Shown in pieces: positions 9,142 through 17,850 of a stretch of 64,000 nucleotides of DNA. Both the position numbers and the translations under genes were made by a program. Numbering within the stretch: the first letter of the stretch is position 1; each line of letters begins with the position of its first letter. Location: positions 248,001 through 312,000 of the forward strand of contig NZ_ATVT01000003.1 in NCBI RefSeq assembly GCF_000420865.1. Direction: 5' to 3'. Below the pieces are notes generated by a model. It was not told where the DNA came from. It did not search any database and saw only the letters and a list, made by a program, of their open reading frames with translations. The DNA comes from Butyrivibrio sp. XPD2006. GTDB taxonomy: Bacteria > Bacillota > Clostridia > Lachnospirales > Lachnospiraceae.

Positions 9142-11079
9142 ATGGCAGAACCAAAAGCAATTAAAGGGGGACCAGGTGGCGGCGCAAGACGCGGAATGCC
9201 AAGGCCCAAGATAGAGAATCCCGGCAAGCTGTTCGGAAGGCTCATGGGATATGTTTTTAAATATTATCCGATACACATGCTGACAATTGTGGTGTGTATT
9301 CTTTTGACAGTATTTTCATCGGTCCAGGGAACTCTTTTTACCAGAACCCTGATCGATTCCTACATTCAGCCGATGATCGGAGCAGCTGATCCTGACTATG
9401 GACCGCTGCTTGGTGCAATGGCAAGAGTAGCTGTCTTTTATGCACTCGGCGTACTCGCAGCTTTTGTACAGGCCAAGGTGATGATCTATATCAACCAGGG
9501 AACGCTCAGAAGACTCAGGGAAGAGCTTTTTGTACATATGGAATCTCTTCCCATCAAGTATTTTGACACACATGCACACGGCGATATCATGTCGATCTAC
9601 ACCAATGATATCGATACCTTAAGGCAGATGATAAGCCAGAGTATTCCGCAGCTTTTATCAAGTGCTATTACCATCGTTTCTGTGCTGGCATCAATGATAG
9701 TCCTCAGTCTTCCGCTTACGGGAGTAACTCTTCTGATGGTGGCTGTTATGCTTTTCTGTTCAGCCAAGGCCACAAAATCATCAGGCAAGAACTTCGTTGC
9801 CCAGCAAAAGAATATCGGTGAGCTTAACGGCTTTATCGAAGAGATGATGACAGGTCAGAAGGTTGTTAAGGTATTCAATCACGAAGAAGAAGCCATTGCC
9901 AGATTTGATGAACTCAATGAAAAACTCTGCGAGAGTGCCTTTAAGGCCAATGCTTATTCTGGAGCTTTGGGCCCCATCAATGCACAGCTTGGTAATACCA
10001 GCTATGTTATCTGCGCCATGATAGGTGCAGCGATTGCTCTTTCGGGCAGCGTGGCAGCAGGCTTTACTGTAGGTATGCTGGCGAGCTTTCTCACCTTCAA
10101 CAAGAGCTTTTCGATGCCTATCAACCAGGTCAGCATGCAGTTCAATTCCATCATAATGGCTCTTGCAGGTGCCGACAGGATATTCAAGCTTCTTGATGAA
10201 CCTTCGGAGACTGATGAAGGCTATGTAATGCTGGTTAATTCCGAGAAGAGAGACGGCGAGATCGTTGAAGCGGATCACCACACAGGACACTGGGCTTGGA
10301 AGCATTATCACAAGGCAGACAATACAACCACATATCAGCCGATGGAAGGCGATGTTACCTTCAATGACGTGGACTTTGGATATACCGATGAAAAGATGGT
10401 ACTGCACAACATCGTGCTTCATGCAAAACCCGGACAGAAGATCGCTTTTGTAGGATCAACCGGAGCAGGCAAGACCACTATCACCAATCTTATCAACAGG
10501 TTCTATGATATTCAGGACGGTAAGATAAGATATGACAACATCAATATCAACAAGATCAAGAAGGCAGACCTCAGAAGGTCTCTTGGAATAGTTCTTCAGG
10601 ATACACACCTGTTTACAGGTACTGTTATGGAGAATATAAGATACGGCAAACTTGATGCCACAGATGAAGAGGTTAAGGCAGCAGCCAAGCTGGCCAATGC
10701 CCACAGCTTTATCAAGAGGCTCCCTGAAGGCTACAATACAATGCTTACAGGAGATGGAGCAAATCTTTCTCAGGGCCAGAGACAGCTTCTTGCAATCGCA
10801 AGAGCAGCCATCGCAGATCCTCCGGTGCTTATTCTTGATGAAGCTACATCATCAATCGATACCAGAACAGAGAAGATTGTTCAGGACGGAATGGATAAGC
10901 TCATGAGTGGCAGAACAACCTTTGTCATCGCTCACAGGCTCTCGACCGTCAAGAACTCCGACTGCATCATTGTTCTTGAACATGGACGTATTATAGAGCA
11001 GGGAACACACGATGAGCTTATTGCAAGGAAGCAGAAGTACTACCAGCTTTACACCGGCATGAAATCCGAGACGGCATAA
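9142..11079 (+). CDS. ABC exporter half-transporter with canonical nucleotide site
   Basis: 645 residues: an N-terminal extension, six membrane helices (about 30-345) and an ATPase domain with canonical Walker A (VGSTGAGKTT, near 437), signature LSQGQRQ, Walker B plus catalytic Glu (LILDEATSSID, near 563) and switch His (IAHRLSTV, near 596). Residues 365-405 (TGHWAWKHYHKADNTTTYQP) form the insertion before the ATPase domain often seen in the second subunit of Firmicute pairs. It begins 13 bases after its partner with a GGAGG site. Together they form one heterodimer in which only one of two sites is expected to hydrolyse ATP. Confidence 0.92.
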   Translation: MAEPKAIKGGPGGGARRGMPRPKIENPGKLFGRLMGYVFKYYPIHMLTIVVCILLTVFSSVQGTLFTRTLIDSYIQPMIGAADPDYGPLLGAMARVAVFYALGVLAAFVQAKVMIYINQGTLRRLREELFVHMESLPIKYFDTHAHGDIMSIYTNDIDTLRQMISQSIPQLLSSAITIVSVLASMIVLSLPLTGVTLLMVAVMLFCSAKATKSSGKNFVAQQKNIGELNGFIEEMMTGQKVVKVFNHEEEAIARFDELNEKLCESAFKANAYSGALGPINAQLGNTSYVICAMIGAAIALSGSVAAGFTVGMLASFLTFNKSFSMPINQVSMQFNSIIMALAGADRIFKLLDEPSETDEGYVMLVNSEKRDGEIVEADHHTGHWAWKHYHKADNTTTYQPMEGDVTFNDVDFGYTDEKMVLHNIVLHAKPGQKIAFVGSTGAGKTTITNLINRFYDIQDGKIRYDNININKIKKADLRRSLGIVLQDTHLFTGTVMENIRYGKLDATDEEVKAAAKLANAHSFIKRLPEGYNTMLTGDGANLSQGQRQLLAIARAAIADPPVLILDEATSSIDTRTEKIVQDGMDKLMSGRTTFVIAHRLSTVKNSDCIIVLEHGRIIEQGTHDELIARKQKYYQLYTGMKSETA

Positions 11080-11098
11080 GATCAGATAAGATAAAGAC

Positions 11099-11124
11099 AG
11101 CCCGGACAGAATTGTCCGGGCTTT
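11099..11124. terminator. Intrinsic terminator, probably bidirectional
   Basis: A perfect 10-base-pair stem, AGCCCGGACA pairing with TGTCCGGGCT around a GAAT loop, with Ts on the right and As on the left. It lies between the convergent ABC operon and XRE gene and could stop transcription from both sides. Confidence 0.85.
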
Positions 11125-11137
11125 GCCATGCATCATA

Positions 11138-11617
11138 TTATTTTTGATTTCTGAATTCACCTGGATCTTTTAAAAGAGCCAGCTTTAAAAAGTAGTTCAT
11201 AAGTCTCTTGTCATGACCGGAGAGCTGATGATAGTAGTAGACTATCTCCCGGTCTTCTATGGATGTCCACTGATTAAGTTGAGATGGGGACATATCCGAA
11301 CATTCGTTAAGAAAATCCTGATATAGCTTCTCAAACTGAAAATCCATGTCATCATCGGAGATTATGTATTCTGCAGCCTTGATATCCTTGTTGCCCTTGC
11401 CGGAACTTAAGACAGAGAGTCTTATAAGCTTGGACAGTGAGGTCTTGTAGAAAGCAGAGAGCTTGTAGAGAGAATCTGTTGATGGCATAAGCCGTGCAGT
11501 TTCATAGTGTGAATATGTTGCTCTGGTCACGCCAAGATATTTGGCTATTTCACTCTGGGTGTAATCATTTTTGGTACGCAGTAGCCTTAGATATTGAGAA
11601 AGCGGGGTGTCGCTCAT
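11138..11617 (-). CDS. XRE-family transcriptional regulator
   Basis: 159 residues. An N-terminal helix-turn-helix (about 5-62: LRLLRTKNDYTQSEIAKYLG then VTRATYSHYETARLMPS) matches the Cro/C1 type. The C-terminal 90 residues are helical, with no recognised domain. GGAGG precedes the ATG. The gene is convergent with the ABC exporter, so it may regulate that operon or the divergent secreted-protein gene at 11881; neither is shown. The XRE domain itself is clear. Confidence 0.85.
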   Translation of the reverse strand: MSDTPLSQYLRLLRTKNDYTQSEIAKYLGVTRATYSHYETARLMPSTDSLYKLSAFYKTSLSKLIRLSVLSSGKGNKDIKAAEYIISDDDMDFQFEKLYQDFLNECSDMSPSQLNQWTSIEDREIVYYYHQLSGHDKRLMNYFLKLALLKDPGEFRNQK

Positions 11618-11769
11618 ATTTATTCCTCCATTATATTATGATAATACTGAAGGTAGCGTATTCCTTGATTAGGCGACAAATTCTATCATAACACTTGAAT
11701 TTGCTATAACTTTGCAGGAAAGATTTAATAAAATTACAATAAAAAGATTTTATATGTATCAAAATTGGG

Positions 11770-11797
11770 TTGCGCGATATTTTAAATAGCGTATAAT
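11770..11797 (+). promoter_or_regulatory. Promoter of the secreted-protein gene
   Basis: TTGCGC at 11770 and a perfect TATAAT at 11792 are 16 bases apart. Predicted transcription start is near 11804. Confidence 0.65.
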
Positions 11798-11807
11798 AGA
11801 AGTTGAT

Positions 11808-11841
11808 GCGGGACCAAAGAGAGGCTAGCTATCGGTCCTGC
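11808..11841 (+). promoter_or_regulatory. 5'-end mRNA hairpin
   Basis: GCGGGACC at 11808 pairs with GGTCCTGC at 11834 (eight pairs, one G-U) around an 18-base loop. It would lie at the extreme 5' end of the transcript, 40 bases before the start codon, where such hairpins are known to protect mRNA. Protection is inferred. Confidence 0.45.
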
Positions 11842-11880
11842 AATAGAACAAACCATCATAATTATGAAGGGAGAAACAAT

Positions 11881-12513
11881 ATGAACATGAAATTAGCCAG
11901 AAGACTCCTGGCATTCACAATGGCAGCAAGCCTTGTTGTTATGCCACTTACCGTAGGAGCAACCGATTCTGCACAGCCTTCAAGCAGTGACAGCAGTGTA
12001 ACAACAGAGCAGGCTGCAGCTGTTGAGACTACCAGTCAGGTAGCAGCAGGCGGACAGGTTGTTAAGAACCAGCTTCCCGGTGCATTTGCTATCCAGAATG
12101 ATCCTGCTGTATCAGGTATCGCTGTTACTGAGACACCTGATCAGATCAAGGCTTCAGCAGGTCTTGGTGCAGGTCAGACACCTTTTGTTAAGGGCTACAC
12201 ACTTGATCCCAAGAGGAGCAATCTTGCTTTTGCAAGCTTTGAGGCAGGTGCAGCACAGATTGGCGGAAGAGTTCTTGGCGGACTCAATCTTGACTTCGGC
12301 GCACTTACAGACGGTAAGTACACTCAGCTTCCTGAGGGAGTTACAATTCCTGTGACTCTTGGAATCAAGAATTACAATCCTAACCTTACATACTATATTG
12401 TTAAGGTTTCAAAGGGTGGCAAGGTTGAGCTTATTCCTTGCGAAGTAGTTGACGGTATGATCAAGTTTGAGGCAACCGGCGGACTTTCTGCTTATGGTCT
12501 GATTGCAAAATAA
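11881..12513 (+). CDS. Secreted protein of unknown function
   Basis: 210 residues. MNMKLARRLLAFTMAASLVV followed by MPLTVGA is a Sec signal peptide, with probable cleavage after residue 27. A Ser/Thr/Gln-rich stretch follows, then a Gly/Ala-rich middle and a beta-rich C-terminus (VTLGIKNYNPNLTYYIVKVS... near 160-180). No catalytic motif or sorting signal is visible. The ATG at 11881 has GAAGGGAG upstream; an in-frame ATG at 11803 would give a signal peptide buried behind a 26-residue tail and lies at the predicted transcription start, so it is rejected. It is a single-gene unit between its own promoter and a strong terminator. Confidence 0.75.
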   Translation: MNMKLARRLLAFTMAASLVVMPLTVGATDSAQPSSSDSSVTTEQAAAVETTSQVAAGGQVVKNQLPGAFAIQNDPAVSGIAVTETPDQIKASAGLGAGQTPFVKGYTLDPKRSNLAFASFEAGAAQIGGRVLGGLNLDFGALTDGKYTQLPEGVTIPVTLGIKNYNPNLTYYIVKVSKGGKVELIPCEVVDGMIKFEATGGLSAYGLIAK

Positions 12514-12539
12514 TCGACCGGAATTATATTGCTCTATAG

Positions 12540-12580
12540 CTGGGAAATGGCCGGCGAAGTGCCATTTCCCAGTACTTTTT
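12540..12580 (+). terminator. Intrinsic terminator
   Basis: CTGGGAAATGGC pairs with GCCATTTCCCAG around a 9-base loop, followed closely by TTTTT. It closes the secreted-protein gene. Confidence 0.9.
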
Positions 12581-12605
12581 AGGGATGACAGCCGGTGAGG
12601 AGAGT

Positions 12606-14375
12606 ATGGGAAAAGAGGAGAACAGACAAACGTGCAATTTAATAAGCATGATCATTGTCTTGTCTCTTGTTTGCCTGTGCATGTATGGAATCCTGGGGGT
12701 ATATGGCTTTTCGCTTTTCCCGGACGAGTTCGGGTACTGGGCCAGCGCAGCGAGAGCTTTGGGATATGACTTCTCTGAAGTTGCATCTATGGGCTCGTAT
12801 TATTCTTATGGGTATTCCCTGATTCTAATTCCACTTTTATCGGTTTTTAAAGACTCAGTTATCTGCTATCGGGCAGCGGTTGTGGTCAACCTTGTATTGC
12901 AGATATTGTCTTTCTTTATTATGATCCGTATCCTCGATGATCTTGCAAAGGGCATTAAAAGGCCTGTGAGGATCATCCTGGCCGGGAGTGCAGTGCTTTA
13001 TCCCTCCTGGGTCTTTTACACTCAGATGACTATGTCTGAGGCACTTTTGTTTTTTCTTTACACTCTGATCATTTTTATCATGATCCGCTTTCTTAAGGAA
13101 CCGTCCGTATTAAAAGGCATTATCCTGACTCTTTGCACGGTCTATATATATACCGTGCATATGCGGACCATAGGAGTAGCTTTAAGCGTATTTATCATGC
13201 TGATGATAAAGCTCATCCGGGGAAAGGACAGAGAGAGGGCAGCCTGTATAGTGAGTGCTGCTTTGCTGACCCTGGGATTTGTTTTAGCTCTTTTTGCAAA
13301 AGATATTGTTCAGGGCCTTTTGTATAACAGCGGGCCTGTTATCAGAACTTCCGTAAACGACTATTCAGGACAGAGCGGTAAGCTTATAGAGATTTTGACG
13401 CCGAAGGGCTTTGCAAGATTTTTTGTGAGCATGTCGGGCAAGATATTATATCTTGGCTGCGCCACCTTCGGAACAGCATTCGTAGGAATATACAGTCTTT
13501 TTAGAAAAATGCTTAAGAAGGATAAAAATGCATTTTTTATCCTGATGACATCGGCTTTTCAGTTCCTGGTCATGTGCGTGTATTTGCTTCACAGCGCAGA
13601 CCCCGGAGAAAAGAGATTTGATCTGTTTGTGCATGGCAGATATTTTGATTTTGCGATTCCACTGCTTGGGGTGTTAGGTATATACGCTTTCCTTGAAAAC
13701 AAAGAATGTCGCAAAACAATTGTCTTTTCCAGTGTCTTAACCGCTCTGAGCAGTGTGGTCGCTGTTTTGATAGTAAGCCTCAACAGAACAGGAATGAGCG
13801 ATCCCCACGGAATGCTGATGATAGGAATGAGCTATTTCCTGGATCTTGACGATTACAGGCCGGTAAGAACGATCATCCTGTCTGTGCTTTTTTCCTTTGC
13901 GGGAGCGGCAGTTCTTATCTTTCTTGTGAGTATATATCACAGAAAGCACAATGCCTATGTCCTTCTGTGCATTCCGCTTATGCTGGTGGTACTGGGGTAT
14001 AGCGCATGTAACCACTTTATATATGTCTGCCAAAGTTATATCTACGGCGACATCCAGGTGGCGGATAAGATCACGGACCTTCGCATTTCAGGGTTTGGCG
14101 GGGACATAATCCTCCTGTATGAGGGAGGGCTTGAGTACATAGATACAGTCCAGTTCAGATTACGGGATGAACATATTAAGGTTTATTACCCGGGAAAAGA
14201 CATTTCAGATCATCCTGAAGCCCTGAAGAAATATATAAGTGAGATTCCGCAAAAAGCCATTGTGCTGACAGATTTTGAAAGCAGTATAAACCTTAGCCTT
14301 GATGAGAGCTATAACAGCTCATGGGAGGCGGGACATTTTTGTATACACTATAACAGACCTGACGGAGACATATGA
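12606..14375 (+). CDS. GT-C-like multispanning membrane glycosyltransferase
   Basis: 589 residues with about a dozen membrane segments and a soluble C-terminal tail. After the first helix comes FSLFPDEFGYWASAARAL; an acidic pair in the first outer loop is the hallmark of GT-C enzymes that transfer sugars from polyprenyl-phosphate donors on the outer face of the membrane. TVHMRT near 185 and HGRYFDFAIP near 345 are shared with two paralogues in this window. The ATG at 12606 follows GAGGAG; an ATG 21 bases earlier is less likely. The next gene, a GT2 of the type that makes polyprenyl-phosphate sugars, overlaps it by four bases (ATGA) and is the likely donor source. Substrate unknown. Confidence 0.7.
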   Translation: MGKEENRQTCNLISMIIVLSLVCLCMYGILGVYGFSLFPDEFGYWASAARALGYDFSEVASMGSYYSYGYSLILIPLLSVFKDSVICYRAAVVVNLVLQILSFFIMIRILDDLAKGIKRPVRIILAGSAVLYPSWVFYTQMTMSEALLFFLYTLIIFIMIRFLKEPSVLKGIILTLCTVYIYTVHMRTIGVALSVFIMLMIKLIRGKDRERAACIVSAALLTLGFVLALFAKDIVQGLLYNSGPVIRTSVNDYSGQSGKLIEILTPKGFARFFVSMSGKILYLGCATFGTAFVGIYSLFRKMLKKDKNAFFILMTSAFQFLVMCVYLLHSADPGEKRFDLFVHGRYFDFAIPLLGVLGIYAFLENKECRKTIVFSSVLTALSSVVAVLIVSLNRTGMSDPHGMLMIGMSYFLDLDDYRPVRTIILSVLFSFAGAAVLIFLVSIYHRKHNAYVLLCIPLMLVVLGYSACNHFIYVCQSYIYGDIQVADKITDLRISGFGGDIILLYEGGLEYIDTVQFRLRDEHIKVYYPGKDISDHPEALKKYISEIPQKAIVLTDFESSINLSLDESYNSSWEAGHFCIHYNRPDGDI

Positions 14376-15358
14376 TGAAGCTGATCATCCAGATACCCTG
14401 TTACAATGAAGCGCAGACGCTGACCATAGCACTTGACCATCTTCCGAAGCATATCGATGGAATAGATGAGATCGAGTACCTCATCATCAATGACGGCAGC
14501 AGGGATAACACCGTGGAGGTTGCCAGAAACTGGGGAGTCAACCACATAGTCAACTTCAAGCAGAATCAGGGCCTCGCAAAAGGATTTATTGCAGGTCTTG
14601 ACGGGTGCCTTAGATGCGGTGCGGACATAATCGTCAATACTGATGCCGATGACCAGTACAGGGGAGACGATATAGAGAAGATAGTAAGACCCATTCTCAA
14701 CGGGGAAGCGGATATTGTCATAGGAGCAAGACCCATCGATGATACGGAGCACTTTTCCTATATCAAGAAAAAGCTTCAGCATTTTGGAAGCTGGACTGTG
14801 AGAAGAGCCTCCAATACCACAATACCGGATGCTCCCAGCGGCTTCAGAGCCTTTAGCCGCGAAGCTGCCATGAAGCTCAATGTGGTCAATGATTATACCT
14901 ACACTCTTGAGACCATAGTTCAGGCCGGCAGAGAGAAGATCCCTATTACGAGTGTCCCTGTAAGGACCAACGCGGAGCTCAGACCTTCAAGACTGTTTAA
15001 GAGTATATGGGGATATGTAAAGAAGTCGATGCTGACGATCCTGCGAGCTTATGTGATGTACAAACCTCTTAAGGCTTTTTCTCTGATAAGTGTTCCCTTT
15101 ATCATAGTCGGAACAGGTATCGGCATCAGGTTCTTGTACTTTATGGCCCGGGGTACCAGCGGCGGACATATTCAGTCTTTGATTTTGGGATGTATGCTGA
15201 TAATCATAGGATTTCTTACTTTTGTTGTGGGAATCCTTGCAGATACTATTGCATCCAACAGAAGGATACTTCAGGATGTCCAGTATCATGTCAAGCGTAT
15301 AGAGTACGGTAGCAGTGAGGAAGATATAGATGATTCTAAGCAAAAGAAATGTGTATAA
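14372..15358 (+). CDS. GT2 glycosyltransferase, polyprenyl-phosphate sugar synthase type
   Basis: 328 residues. The GT2 domain (about 1-225) has IQIPCYNEAQTLTIAL at the N-terminus, IINDGSRDNT and the metal-binding NTDADDQY, then SGFRAFSREAA. Two membrane helices follow (about 232-255 and 265-295). This is the layout of dolichyl/polyprenyl-phosphate hexose synthases such as GtrB and Dpm1, which load a sugar from a nucleotide donor onto a lipid carrier at the inner face. The start codon overlaps the stop of the GT-C gene, implying coupled translation and a shared pathway. An alternative is a direct membrane-bound polymer transferase, but the gene pair argues for lipid-linked sugar supply. Confidence 0.85.
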   Translation: MMKLIIQIPCYNEAQTLTIALDHLPKHIDGIDEIEYLIINDGSRDNTVEVARNWGVNHIVNFKQNQGLAKGFIAGLDGCLRCGADIIVNTDADDQYRGDDIEKIVRPILNGEADIVIGARPIDDTEHFSYIKKKLQHFGSWTVRRASNTTIPDAPSGFRAFSREAAMKLNVVNDYTYTLETIVQAGREKIPITSVPVRTNAELRPSRLFKSIWGYVKKSMLTILRAYVMYKPLKAFSLISVPFIIVGTGIGIRFLYFMARGTSGGHIQSLILGCMLIIIGFLTFVVGILADTIASNRRILQDVQYHVKRIEYGSSEEDIDDSKQKKCV

Positions 15359-15836
15359 GAAAATAGCTGCGAGACTGATGGCATTTGCATTTGTTCTGCT
15401 AACTCTTTTGACAGGACCTTGCATTTGCAGCAGGGCAGCAGAAGGAGAGCAGCTATCGGGAGAACTCATAACCCTTTCGGAAGATGCCGGTGCATACGCT
15501 CTTCCTTCCGAGACCTCGGAGATCGTAAAAGAGTTTAAAGCCGGAGATGTGGTCCTAAAGACCAATGATACTCCCAATTATATTGAAATCTACTACCAGG
15601 ACCAGACCTTATATATTTCAAAGAAGAACTTATCTGTTGAAGCTTCTGCAAATGAGGCTCTTGCGGCTGAGATGGAAAAGCAGTCACAGATCGACAAGTC
15701 CTGGATCGAATCTTACGTATCCCAGATGAAGGCCATCAGAAACGCCAGAATCTGGAGAACAGTCATAATCATCCTGATCGTGGCAGTCGTGGCTGTGATC
15801 ATATTTAAGAGTGTGACACATAAAGAAAAAAGTTAA
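15330..15836 (+). CDS. Membrane-anchored extracytoplasmic SH3-like protein
   Basis: 168 residues. An N-terminal hydrophobic segment (about 12-32) ends in an SRAAE cleavage-like site. The exported middle, ALPSETSEIVKEFKAGDVVL then YIEIYYQDQTLYISKKNLSV, follows the pattern of bacterial SH3 domains, which often bind cell wall. A helical stretch and a C-terminal membrane helix (about 141-162) with a Lys-rich end follow. It starts 29 bases inside the GT2 gene in another frame with GAGG upstream, so the three genes form one unit. The likely role is to anchor or scaffold the glycosylation pair at the wall; that is inference. Confidence 0.65.
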   Translation: MILSKRNVYKKIAARLMAFAFVLLTLLTGPCICSRAAEGEQLSGELITLSEDAGAYALPSETSEIVKEFKAGDVVLKTNDTPNYIEIYYQDQTLYISKKNLSVEASANEALAAEMEKQSQIDKSWIESYVSQMKAIRNARIWRTVIIILIVAVVAVIIFKSVTHKEKS

Positions 15837-15843
15837 CTTTTTT
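15826..15843. terminator. Perfect palindrome at gene end, weak terminator candidate
   Basis: AAAAAAGTTAACTTTTTT overlaps the stop codon of the SH3-like gene and runs into a T-rich stretch. The stem is AT only, so termination would be weak. Confidence 0.35.
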
Positions 15844-16051
15844 AGTTTTTGATAGATAGTCAGAAAGGGCACCTTGACAATTTCATATCTGATTTTTGCT
15901 TTACACAAATTCATATATTAATTATTTGACATTTAGTATTGTGTAACTTTTTTTATTCTTATCTCTTTGATTCTCTGTCTGTCTGATTGCATGTACAGAA
16001 AGGAGGATGAGCCAGAGATGAAAACACAGAATGAAAGGAGTATAATAATAA

Positions 16052-16300
16052 TTGTCAGTGAAAGAAAAAATGGTAGCAAGACTTTTGTCAAAACCAAGTG
16101 ATTATACATTTCTTGAGCTAAAAGGACTAACATCAAAGCTGGGGTGTACGATTATACAAGATAGGAATGGCTCTCGTTGCGAGATAATAGCTCCAAGCGG
16201 ATCTAAGTTCATTGTTCATAAACCTCATAGTTATAAATATTTTAAGTCATACGTGATAATAGCTTTGATTTCATTTTTGAGAAAGGAGGGATTGATTTGA
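16052..16300 (+). CDS. hicA: HicA-family toxin
   Basis: 82 residues, the usual HicA size. The pattern LLSKPSDYTFLELKGLTSKL, then NGSRCEIIAPS and IVHKPHSYKYFKSYV, ending LISFLRKEGLI, matches the HicA double-stranded-RNA-binding-like mRNA interferase; KPH is the conserved histidine-containing segment. The start is TTG at 16052 with AGGAG 12 bases upstream; an ATG at 16070 is possible but would cut the first strand. The antitoxin gene follows with a TTGA overlap. Toxin-first order is the standard HicAB layout. It stands at the left edge of the AT-rich polysaccharide island. Confidence 0.82.
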   Translation: MSVKEKMVARLLSKPSDYTFLELKGLTSKLGCTIIQDRNGSRCEIIAPSGSKFIVHKPHSYKYFKSYVIIALISFLRKEGLI

Positions 16301-16512
16301 GCGATTTGACAACTTGTTTGAAGTATAAGGGTTATGAAGGAAGTATAGAGATAGATTTTGACGAAAACATTCTTTATGGTCATGTACAGAATTTGGATAA
16401 TCCTAATGATATGGTTACATATGAGGGTGAAACCATCAAAGAATTAAGAGAAGATTTTGAAGGAGCGATTGATTTCTACCTTTCAACACTAAATGAAGAA
16501 GCATTGAAATGA
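16297..16512 (+). CDS. hicB: HicB-family antitoxin
   Basis: 71 residues. LKYKGYEGSIEIDFDENILY followed by GHVQNL, and then VTYEGETIKELREDFEGAID, is the HicB partial RNase H-like fold that neutralises HicA. There is no C-terminal ribbon-helix-helix or HTH extension, so autoregulation may need another partner. The TTG start at 16297 overlaps the hicA stop and has AGGAGGG eight bases upstream, giving tight coupling. Confidence 0.85.
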   Translation: MSDLTTCLKYKGYEGSIEIDFDENILYGHVQNLDNPNDMVTYEGETIKELREDFEGAIDFYLSTLNEEALK

Positions 16513-16563
16513 TTAACTGTTTATTATATATAAACAAAGCATAACTGAACAATAACTAAAACA

Positions 16564-16614
16564 AATCCCAGCGTAGAGCAAAAATGAGATATGAAATTGC
16601 TCTGAGCTGGGATT
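16564..16614 (+). terminator. Hairpin after hicAB
   Basis: AATCCCAGC at 16564 pairs with GCTGGGATT at 16606, and GAGCA inside pairs with TGCTC. The loop is long and the following tract (ATTTATT) is only partly T-rich, so termination is plausible but not certain. The next gene starts eight bases later. Confidence 0.55.
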
Positions 16615-16621
16615 ATTTATT

Positions 16622-17707
16622 GTGGGAAAAGATGAGAAAAAGAAGGAGTCTAAACCGGAGGGTGTACTATTACGGGAACTTGTTTGCAACAAAAAAGTTC
16701 TCTTTGTCACAACCAAAAATATCGATTACATACGTAACCAACAGGAAATAAAACAGCTCCAAGAATTGGCATTTAAACTTACAATTGTTTCCTCTAATAA
16801 AGCAAATTATCCTGCAAGGCTTATCGAAATATACAAAAAAATCTTTGTACTTGCCATATGCAAGCTAATTAAAAAGGGTAATCTACAGGAATATGACGTT
16901 GTGTTTATTGGATTTGCACCACAGCTCATACTTCCTTTTTTTCGAAAAACCTTTAGTGGAAAAAAAATAATAATAGATTTTTTTATTTCTGTCTATGACA
17001 CCTTGGTATCTGATAGGCAAAAATTTAAGCGAAACAGTATAGCTGCCAAAATTTGCCATTATATAGACAGCACTACACTTAAAAATGTTGATCTTGTAAT
17101 AACAGATACAAAGGCACAGGCTAATTTTTTTATAGAGGAATTTGGAGCTGACAGCAAAAGGATTGAAACCATTTACCTTGAAGCTGATAAGACTATTTAT
17201 TACCCTCGAATGCAAAAAAAATCTGACAAATTAAGGAATAAGGTTGTAGTGCTTTATTTTGGCAGTGTGCTTCCTTTGCAAGGAGTAGATGTTGTTCTTG
17301 AAGCAATCAGAAAATTCAAAGATGTATCAGAAGTCTTTTTTGATATTATTGGCCCCATTTCATCAAAAATGAACAAGCCAATACAGGAAAATGTTAGGTA
17401 TATTGATTGGCTATCACAAATCGAACTTGCAGAACATATTTCTCAAGCTGACATATGCCTTGCCGGACATTTCAATAAAGTTATTGAAAAAGCTGATAGG
17501 ACAATTCCCGGAAAAGCATATATATATGAGGCCATGAAAAAAGACATGATTCTAGGAGATTCAGCTGCAAATAGAGAAATATTTTCAGAGGACTCACACC
17601 ACATATTTTCTAAAAGAGGTGATGCGATTGAATTGTCCACAAGAATCAAGGACTACATCAGTGATTATATGAAAAAAACAACTGGATCAGAAAAGGCACT
17701 ACCGTAG
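16622..17707 (+). CDS. GT4-family glycosyltransferase
   Basis: 361 residues of GT-B fold. KVLFVTTKNIDYIRNQQEI near residue 27 opens the N-terminal Rossmann half. VVLYFGSVLPLQGVDVVLEA near 205 opens the donor-binding half, followed by a degenerate EX7E region near KAYIYEAMKKDMILGDSAAN. It transfers a sugar from a nucleotide donor in cytoplasmic glycan assembly. The GTG at 16622 lacks a visible ribosome site and immediately follows a hairpin, so the true start is uncertain and could lie up to 25 codons downstream. First biosynthetic gene of the AT-rich polysaccharide island. Confidence 0.75.
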   Translation: MGKDEKKKESKPEGVLLRELVCNKKVLFVTTKNIDYIRNQQEIKQLQELAFKLTIVSSNKANYPARLIEIYKKIFVLAICKLIKKGNLQEYDVVFIGFAPQLILPFFRKTFSGKKIIIDFFISVYDTLVSDRQKFKRNSIAAKICHYIDSTTLKNVDLVITDTKAQANFFIEEFGADSKRIETIYLEADKTIYYPRMQKKSDKLRNKVVVLYFGSVLPLQGVDVVLEAIRKFKDVSEVFFDIIGPISSKMNKPIQENVRYIDWLSQIELAEHISQADICLAGHFNKVIEKADRTIPGKAYIYEAMKKDMILGDSAANREIFSEDSHHIFSKRGDAIELSTRIKDYISDYMKKTTGSEKALP

Positions 17708-17850
17708 TGTTCTAATAAGGTGATATCTTGACGCAAAAAATGTGATGTGGCGCTTTATATCAAGAATCCTTAGATGCAGGAATTGGGTATTTGTATTCTA
17801 TTTAGCAGGTCGGTATTCAGCACAGATAATAGAAAGATATATATGAGTAT

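Noticed and set aside
9781..10422. Minus-strand open frame of about 213 codons inside the second ABC gene
   Set aside because: Antisense to a canonical ABC domain; no ribosome site or recognisable motif.
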